DNA of 64,000 nucleotides, from contig NZ_FAOZ01000023.1 in the NCBI RefSeq assembly GCF_001536285.1, positions 1 to 64,000 on the forward strand. The letters are read 5' to 3'. The first letter of the stretch is position 1. The number at the start of each line of letters is the position of its first letter. Positions 57,334 to 64,000 of the stretch are shown one piece after another. The position numbers and the translations under genes were made by a program. Below the pieces are notes generated by a model. It saw nothing but the letters and a program-made list of their open reading frames with translations, was not told the DNA's origin and ran no database searches. Source of the DNA: Parafrankia irregularis (lineage in GTDB: Bacteria; Actinomycetota; Actinomycetes; Frankiales; Frankiaceae).

Positions 57334-60300
57334 GGTCCGTCCGGCCTGTCCGGGAAGGGGGCGTCGAGCCACCGTGACGGCAGTCGCGGCTGCTCCGGGA
57401 TGTCCGCCCACTGCTCCGACGACTGCCGCTCCGACGACAGCTGCGGCGACGGCGCCTGCGCCGGGATGTCCACCCGCGCTGGCTCACACGCCGCGAGCAC
57501 GTGTGCGGGCGGCAGGTGATCGCGCTGTCCGGCGTAGTAGTGCTCCGACCGGGCGACCATCGGGAGGCGCAGGCTCTCCGGCTGGTGTGGTTCGAAGCGG
57601 CCGTCGACATGGAGCCAGGTCCGCGGCGAGTGCGGGTCCCAGGCCGCGAGCTGGATCCAGCCGCCGTCGACGAGCCGGCGCAGGTGCGGGTGCCCCCGCA
57701 CGATGGACGCCAGCAGGTCGGGCTCCGCCTCCACGATCATCAGCAGCCGCATCGGCTCGTGGATCTCCACCGACTGCCAGGGCATGCCGGTACGCAGGTC
57801 GGAGGCGTGCCCGTCCATGACACCGACCAGGCCGCTGATGTTGTGGGGCAGCTTGGACCCGGCGCCGAAGCCGGTCGGGTCCACCGCGCTGAAGTAGTAC
57901 TCGAGGCTGATGCCGGCTCCGACCGGTGCGGTGGACAGCAGCAGCCGGGTGAGCACGGAGCCGTCGTGATCGGCGGTGGGGTCGTAGGAGACGAGGAACG
58001 ACCGGCGGTCCAGGTACAGCCCGCGGGTGCGGGAGCGCCGGCCGATCACGCAGGTGGCGTTGGTGCTGTGCCCGTACTCCGGCCGCGACTGCGCGATGTC
58101 GGCCGACCGCCCCCGCACATGGGCGTGCGCGGTGTCGGCGGCGACGTCGGCCCCCACCGACTCGAAGCGTCGGCAGCGCTCGTGCGCGTCGAGTTGGACG
58201 GCCGCGCGCAGCGCCTCGGTCGCGGTGGCCAGCGCCGCCTGCGAACCGGCCGGGACGAGGTCGGTGTCGTAGCAGGTCAGGGAGCCTTCGCAGGTGTCGT
58301 GATGGCCTGCGACGAACCAGGTGTCCGGGCCGATCAGACGGCCGCGACGGGCGAGCGCCGCCCGTACCCGTGGATGGTTCGCCATCGCCGCGAACGCCCG
58401 CGCGTTCGGGCCGCTGCGGCCGCCACCGGTCGCGCTGCAGTCGTACGCGGCCGCGTGCGGGTTGTTGACGCTGGACGATCCGTGCCCGATCACGAGGACC
58501 ACACCACCGGTCGGCCCGGTCATCCCGATCGTCGTGAGCAGGGTGTCGACGATCTCCGTCATCTCGTCGACCGTGAAGCCGAGCCGCAGCGGACCCGCGC
58601 CCACACCGGGCACCAGCCCCGCGCCGCCCACCACCGCACCGGCACCGGCACTGGACCCGGATTCGACCCCTCCGGCCTCGACGCCCTCGCTGGCCTCGAC
58701 GGCCAGTCGAGTCCGCGGCCAGGGGCCGGGGCGGTCATGGGGGCACAGCATCCGGGCGCGTTCACCGACGGCCCGCGGGGCCACCGCACCGACGACCAGC
58801 GGAACCAGCCGGGCCAGCCCGGCGACCGCGTTGTGGCCGGTCGGCCGACCGGACCTGCCCCGGGCGGCCGACAGGATGTGGTGGCGGTGGGCGTCCCGGC
58901 GCCGGGTCTGCTGATAGGCGATCAGCTCCGCCTGGTCCACGGCCTGCTCGACGACCAGGTTGTGCGGCGTGACCGACACCGGGCACAGCGCCCGTGGCCG
59001 GACGTCGTCGAGTCCCTGGTAGGCCATGGCGACACCGAAGAACCCCGCCGCTCCGTACGTGCGCACCCGCGGGTGGATCTCCTCCAGGTGCCGGCGCAGC
59101 GACTCCTCCCGTTCGTCCATGCAGAACACGGCCTGGAAGGCGGCCTCGGACGCGCCGCCATCCCCGGCCCCAGCCCCAGCTCCGGCCTCGGTCTCGGCCT
59201 CGGCCTCGGCACCGGCACCGAGCCCGAGCTCGGGGAAGCGGCGGTCGTGCGCGGTCAGCGCGTCGAGGATCTCGGTGCGGTAGCGCCGTTCATAGGCCAG
59301 GTGCAGCAGCCAGCGCCGTCGCCGGGAGCCGAGGTCCGCGACCGCACCCAGCCAGGCCCGGGCCCACCGCGGGTCCCCGAGCGCCTCGGTCTCGACGTCC
59401 ATGATCTGTGCGAGCACGAACGCCTCGTAGACCAGCTCCAGATCGGGAGCGGACCGACCGGGGACGGCCATACCGGGGGCGGCCAGATCCTGGGCGGGCC
59501 GGTCGGGCCGGGCCTCGCCGGTCGGCCCCGCCGGGGCGCCGTCACCGAGCGGGCCGAGGTCCTCCGGGGTGGCGTCCGGGCCGATCGTCTGGCCCAGCAG
59601 GTGACGAACGACCACGACCTCCAGCGTGAGCTGGACGGCGAGCAGGTCCACAAGGCGGGCGGGCGACGGCTGCGACGGTGCCCGGTCGGGATGGGCCTCG
59701 AACTGGCGGACCATACCCGCCCAGCCACGCAGCGACATCAGCGTCGCCCGGACGGCCTCCGGCCATACCGGCACGGGGACCCGCAGCGCCCGCAGCGCCC
59801 AGGTCACCGTGCGTTCGGCGGTCCAGCCCTGGCGCAGCTGCCGGCGCAGGTGCGCGGCGAGCCCGGACCAGTGCGGCTCCCGGGTTGCCCCGAGCGTTCC
59901 GAACAGGTGACGGAAGGCTGTGAGCAGGCCGTCCTCCCGGTGCGGCAGCTCCCAGGCGGCCATCCCCTGGTCGAGGAAGGCCGCGCACAACCTGATCAGT
60001 ACCGGATGGATCATCTCGTCGATGTCGACGCCGAAGTGGTGGAGCAACTGGTCACGGCGACGCAGCGGGACGGCCCGCGGTGGGGCGGGCGGCACGCACC
60101 GCAGCAGATCGCCCCACAGGGCACTCAACAGCGCGGCCCGCAGCGCTTTGCGCTCGGCGGCGCGGCCGCGCGGGGACCGCCGCCGGGACGCCGGGAAGCG
60201 CCGCCTTGCCTGTCGGGTGAGCTCCTCGCGCCGGGCCGGGGAGACGAGTGGATGGAAGTGGCTGAGCTCGCCGCCGTCCGCGAGCCGCCAGGAGACCGCG

Positions 60301-60686
60301 GGGGCGCTGGGGACGTCGACGAACAGGCCGAGCCGGGCGAGCCGGAAGTCGTTCCAGGTCGGCCCGCCGGGGAGGATCTCGGCGTCCCCTGCGGAAGCGG
60401 ACGCGTCACCGCCCGGCCCGCCGTGCTGGTCCAGCACGGCCACGAGGTCCCGGGTGAGGATCCGGCCGGACGAAAGGTGGTCGGAGAAGGCCCGCTCGGT
60501 CTGGAACGCCGCCGTTCCCAGCAGCGCGCCGGCACGCTCGACCGCCTGCGGGAACGGGAGCTCCTCCAGGGCGTGCAGCGGGTTGTGGTGGGAGAAGTAC
60601 CCGAGTGGTGCCTGGGGCGGCAGGAGCTCGGCGACCTCCTCGACGATGTGGACGATCAGTTCGGTCTGATCCTCGACGTGGGCCAT
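57330..60686 (-). CDS. dabA: DUF2309 protein DabA (inorganic carbon transporter subunit)
   Basis: An 1118-residue cytosolic protein with the beta-carbonic-anhydrase-like zinc site of DabA. FCMDERE gives Cys522 and Asp524. VIGHGSSSVNNPH then YDC gives His735 and Cys750, with the His-Cys spacing of 15 seen in the Halothiobacillus protein. YFSHHNPLHALEELPFPQAV near residue 30 and GGRSGPNARAFAAM are further family blocks. Family members with DabB hydrate CO2 vectorially to accumulate bicarbonate. The ATG at 60686 follows GGAGGGG; the frame is open ~100 codons upstream without homology. Low-complexity Ala/Gly/Glu inserts make it somewhat longer than usual. Confidence 0.92.
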
Positions 60687-61927
60687 GTCCCCTCCCGTCC
60701 CCCATTCATGGTGGCCCGGTTCCTTCATTTCCCGCGGGCCTTCCAGGTACTGCTTCCTCGACCAGGAATGTGTGCCCTCCAGCACGCTGGTTGCGGTACC
60801 GGCCGATCTCCGCCAGACCGAAGGCCGGCCTCTCTCCCACGACCACCCGGATTTTTCCGGGTTTTCGGCGACCGACGGCGCGGCGGGCCCGCGGGCCGAC
60901 ACACAATCGGCGGCGAACACGGCCGCGCATCCCAGGGGAAAAGCGCGGCCGGCTCCGCCCCACCCGAGGGTCGACCAGGCTGGCCGGTGAGCCACCGCCG
61001 TAGGATCGCCTGACAGGTATCAGTATGAAGGACTCTGGGCCCCTTCGGCACGTGCCGATCATCGCGGTGGCACGAATCACCGTCGCACTTTCCGGAAGGC
61101 CTTTCCTCCCAGCAAATCCAATGGACGGCGATTGGCGGTCGGCGAGCCCCCCGGAAGCCATCGACAAATGCTTCACGGCAACCGACCGGAGGCACCTTTC
61201 GGCGCGGGAGCGGGAAGGGCGCGCGCCACGCCGCCCGCCAGCACCCCGGAGTGACAGGCGGTACCGCAACCGCACGCTCCCTGGCGACCATGATCATCAG
61301 ATTCTCACCTGGCGGCAGACCGCCGGGCCGGGCGGGCGCGGCCGAGAGCGCCACTGATGGGCGAACCCGGGGGCCGCTTCCACGAACCCGGGGGCCGCTT
61401 CCAGGAAAAACTTGAGGATTTCGGTCGCGGGCACAACCAGAATCCTCAGATCTTGCGAACCCGCAACCCCACCCCGGGCCCGACCCACAGCCTGCTTCCA
61501 GGAAAAACTTGAGGATTTCGGTCGCAGGAACAACCAGAATCCCCAGACCTTGCGAACCAGCAAAGCCGCCCCACCCGCCCCACCCGCCCGAGCCGCCCTG
61601 CGAGCAACCCCCATACAGGCGCCCGAAGTTCCTGATCACCAGGAGGCCTGTCGCACCCCGGTGCCAACCCCGATAGAAATCGGGTGGGTATGCCGGAGAT
61701 CGCTCGCCGCTGGCAGGTAACCCCAGACTGCCCGGTCAAAGTCGGGTTCCGCTTACCACAGGCACCAGGACGGCCAGAATCCTCCCACCTTGCCTATGTC
61801 TTGCCTGGTGGCACGGCCGTGGGCGCGCAAGGCCGGCAGGCTCCCACCGGGCGGACCATCCAAAAAGGTGGTAAGTTTGATTTTCGGACGTACCGTGTCA
61901 GGCCACGTCGGACGAGGAGGACCCGCG
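60687..61927. other. Long intergenic region upstream of dabA
   Basis: This 1241-base divergent gap has no gene I can support. The part next to dabA (60690-61340) must hold its promoter. 61363-61404 has two 21-bp tandem units (GAACCCGGGGGCCGCTTCCA type), and 61411-61554 has two palindromic repeats. The right end carries the HxlR gene's control region, with AT-rich sequence around 61863-61900. Confidence 0.6.
61411..61554 (+). repeat. Two palindromic repeats in a 97-bp direct repeat
   Basis: Copies at 61411-61457 and 61508-61554 read CTTGAGGATTTCGGTCGC...ACAACCAGAATCC and end CTTGCGAACC. Both are preceded by GCTTCCAGGAAAAA, so a unit of 97 bases has been duplicated. They differ at only a few positions. 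Confidence 0.8.
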
Positions 61928-62392
61928 ATGAGCAGGACGGCCCGGGAGTGCTCGATCGCGAACGCCCTCGCCGTCGTCGGGGAGCGGTGGAGCCTGCTGG
62001 CCCTGCGGGAGGTCATGCTGGGCGCACGCCGGTTCGACCAGATCGTCGAGAACACGGGCGCGAGCCGGGACATCCTGGCCGCGAGGCTGCGGTCGCTGGT
62101 CGCGGCGGGGGTGTTGGAGAAGCGCCAGTACAGCGAGCATCCGCCGCGTCACGAGTATCTGGCGACGGAGGCCGGCCGGGCACTGCAGCCCGTGCTGCTG
62201 GGTCTCATGGACTGGGGCGACCGGTACGTCACGGCCGGCCCGCCGCCGACCGTGTGGCGGCATTCCTGCGGCGCCGAGCTGCGGCCACGCTGCGTGTGCG
62301 CGAGCTGCGGCGAGCAGGTGGAGGCGAACGGTGTCACGCCCGTCCGCCTCGGCGAGGTGAGGCCGGTCACCGAGGTGCGGCCGACGGGCTGA
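61928..62392 (+). CDS. HxlR-family regulator with Cys-rich C terminus
   Basis: A 154-residue winged-helix regulator. CSIANALAVVGERWSLLALR is the HxlR signature, with the redox-candidate Cys at residue 8, followed by RRFDQIVENTGASRDILAAR and RQYSEHPPRHEYLATEAGRA. The last ~40 residues contain HSCGAELRPRCVCASCGEQV, a cluster of four to five cysteines that could bind zinc or sense redox. The ATG at 61928 follows GAGGAGG. It is convergent with glutathione peroxidase. Confidence 0.9.
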   Translation: MSRTARECSIANALAVVGERWSLLALREVMLGARRFDQIVENTGASRDILAARLRSLVAAGVLEKRQYSEHPPRHEYLATEAGRALQPVLLGLMDWGDRYVTAGPPPTVWRHSCGAELRPRCVCASCGEQVEANGVTPVRLGEVRPVTEVRPTG

Positions 62393-62481
62393 CATGCGAA
62401 CCGGCTGGCCGGCGCGCGAACCGGCCCGGGCCGGCGGGGTAAGCCCGATTCCGCCCGGCCCACCGAGGCGGCCGGGCGGCC

Positions 62482-62526
62482 CGGTCCCACCGGGCGGACG
62501 AACCAGACGTCCGCCCGGTGGGACCG
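62482..62526. terminator. Perfect 19-bp hairpin, bidirectional terminator
   Basis: CGGTCCCACCGGGCGGACG (62482-62500) pairs perfectly with 62508-62526 around a 7-base loop. It lies between the convergent HxlR and glutathione peroxidase genes. Confidence 0.85.
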
Positions 62527-62543
62527 AGGGGGTCGTGCGGCTG

Positions 62544-63080
<537 letters not shown>

Positions 63081-63373
63081 CTGCGACCTGGCTCTCGATG
63101 GGGCGGACCCGACGATCACGGGCCCGGCGGCGGGACGCCGAGTCGTCGCTGAACCAGGGCCAGGTACGACCGGTACGCCCCGGACGGCCGGAGGACCGCC
63201 TCGGGCGAGGCTGGGCGTGCGACGTGGACGGCGCGGACACATCGGACGCTACCCGGACGGGCAATATTCTGTCACCGCCGCGGTGACAGAAATCGCCGGT
63301 GAAGTGGGCAGCCGAGCGAGGCATCCGGGTGAAGCAGCCCGGGTAGGTGGGTGGGGCGCGCCGAGCGGGGCGG

Positions 63374-64000
63374 TCAGTGTGTCGGGGTGCGCAGCTGGAC
63401 GAACGACATCTCGCGGCGGACCCGGAAGCCGAGGTCCTCGTAGAGCCGGATCGCGTCCATGTTCGAGACCATCACGTGGAGGAAGGGTCGGTCGCCACGG
63501 GCGAGGATGCCCATGGCCGTCGCCCTGATCAGGCGGGTGGCGAAACCGGCCCCGCGGTGCACCGGATCGGTGCACACGGCACTGATCTCGGTACGACCCG
63601 GGAATCGCATCCGCTCCCCTGCCATCGCGACGAGCCGCCCGCCGCGCCGGATGCCCAGGTAGGCACCCAGTTCGATGGTGCGCCGCTCGAACGGACCCGG
63701 CTGGGTCCGGGCGACCAGGTCGAGCATCTCCGGCACGTCCTGCGCTCCCAGGCGAACCGCCTCGGGGTCCGGACGGCCGGCCACGTCATCGCCGAGCAGC
63801 TGAACGGCGGGGACCGCCATCACGATGTCCCACCCCGGAGGCGGCAGTGACCTCAGACCCGCGCAGCCGAGGAGGACACCCGGCCCCACCAGATCGGCGA
63901 GGTCGGCCCACGCGGCCGGATCGGTGTCGTCGCTCACCGCGGCGAACGGCGAGATATCGGAGGGGTAACGCGCCGCGCGCCCGTGCACGATGGCCAGCGC
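63374..64000 (-). CDS. GNAT-family N-acetyltransferase, 5' end outside the window
   Basis: At least 208 residues. The frame is open to the window edge, and its first visible residues (ALAIVHGRAARYPSDISPFA) look internal to the family, so the start lies to the right. The GNAT core is AYLGIRRGGRLVAMAGERM, TEISAVCTDPVHRGAGFATR (Q/RxxGxG/A acetyl-CoA loop as HRGAGFA) and NMDAIRLYEDLGFRVRREM. This is the FR47-like group; the substrate is unknown. Confidence 0.88.
   Translation of the reverse strand, partial: ALAIVHGRAARYPSDISPFAAVSDDTDPAAWADLADLVGPGVLLGCAGLRSLPPPGWDIVMAVPAVQLLGDDVAGRPDPEAVRLGAQDVPEMLDLVARTQPGPFERRTIELGAYLGIRRGGRLVAMAGERMRFPGRTEISAVCTDPVHRGAGFATRLIRATAMGILARGDRPFLHVMVSNMDAIRLYEDLGFRVRREMSFVQLRTPTH

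Noticed and set aside
57501-61013. Open frame of 1170 codons on the plus strand opposite dabA
   Set aside because: It mirrors the codon pattern of dabA, lacks any recognisable motif and has the Arg/Gly/Gln-rich composition of antisense frames in GC-rich DNA.
61025-61357. 110-codon plus-strand frame in the dabA upstream gap
   Set aside because: No ribosome site and no domain; composition is Arg/Pro/Asp-rich noise.

Overview
The window is very GC-rich actinobacterial DNA. High third-position GC, many GTG starts, four-base GTGA/ATGA gene overlaps, a conservon, a SARP-type regulator and several MmyB-type regulators all fit a filamentous actinomycete. A Frankia-like genome is my best guess from gene content and the style of the dispersed repeats; the sequence does not prove it. 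I saw no rRNA, tRNA or CRISPR array.

Layout. 1-900: 3' remnant of an IS30-type transposase abutting half of a dispersed palindromic repeat, then a promoter-like site. 900-4800: sulfatase, pirin, DUF1059 protein. 5440-12064: a three-helix membrane protein and a 1700-residue kinase/ATPase/GAF/GGDEF protein. 12030-17039: a putative small-molecule locus. A phosphosulfolactate-synthase (ComA) homologue and a VOC protein lie on the minus strand; a translationally coupled trio (AMP-dependent ligase, acyltransferase-3, SAM methyltransferase) diverges from them. 17293-19749: secreted nuclease with a lamin-tail domain. 19841-22363: MFS exporter divergent from an MmyB-type regulator. 22478-24396: a 1.9-kb unit, a DUF559 nuclease-like gene between long inverted repeats. 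24420-31924: a complete beta-glucoside uptake and hydrolysis locus (ATPase, binding lipoprotein, two permeases, GH1 glucosidase, LacI regulator) with a perfect 12-bp LacI-type palindrome. 32367-39332: small unknown protein, APC permease, RecQ, and a large SARP-type regulator. 39740-41319: two unknown proteins that look like paralogues. 41810-45267: a full conservon (CvnA-D). 45397-48687: dihydrolipoyl dehydrogenase, MmyB-type regulator, FMN reductase. 49195-53042: receptor Ser/Thr kinase convergent with a membrane PP2C phosphatase. 53258-60686: a three-gene DAB-type inorganic-carbon transporter operon (DUF2309/DabA plus two NuoL/M/N-like proteins). 61928-64000: HxlR regulator, glutathione peroxidase, GNAT acetyltransferase cut by the window edge.

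Two repeat phenomena run through the window. One is a palindromic repeat with a stem of roughly 20 bp, core ending GGTCG / CGACC, flanked by GCAAGA...TCTTGC; some copies carry a conserved tail of about 80 bp. Copies lie near 340, 5020, 22590, 24250, 32150, 51620, 51720, 61411 and 61508. The other is minisatellites with a 15-bp period, both in coding sequence (pentapeptide repeats in two signalling proteins) and between genes.

The points most worth following up are the ComA-homologue locus, the inverted-repeat-flanked DUF559 unit, the unusual DAB operon, and the paralogous pair ahead of the conservon.
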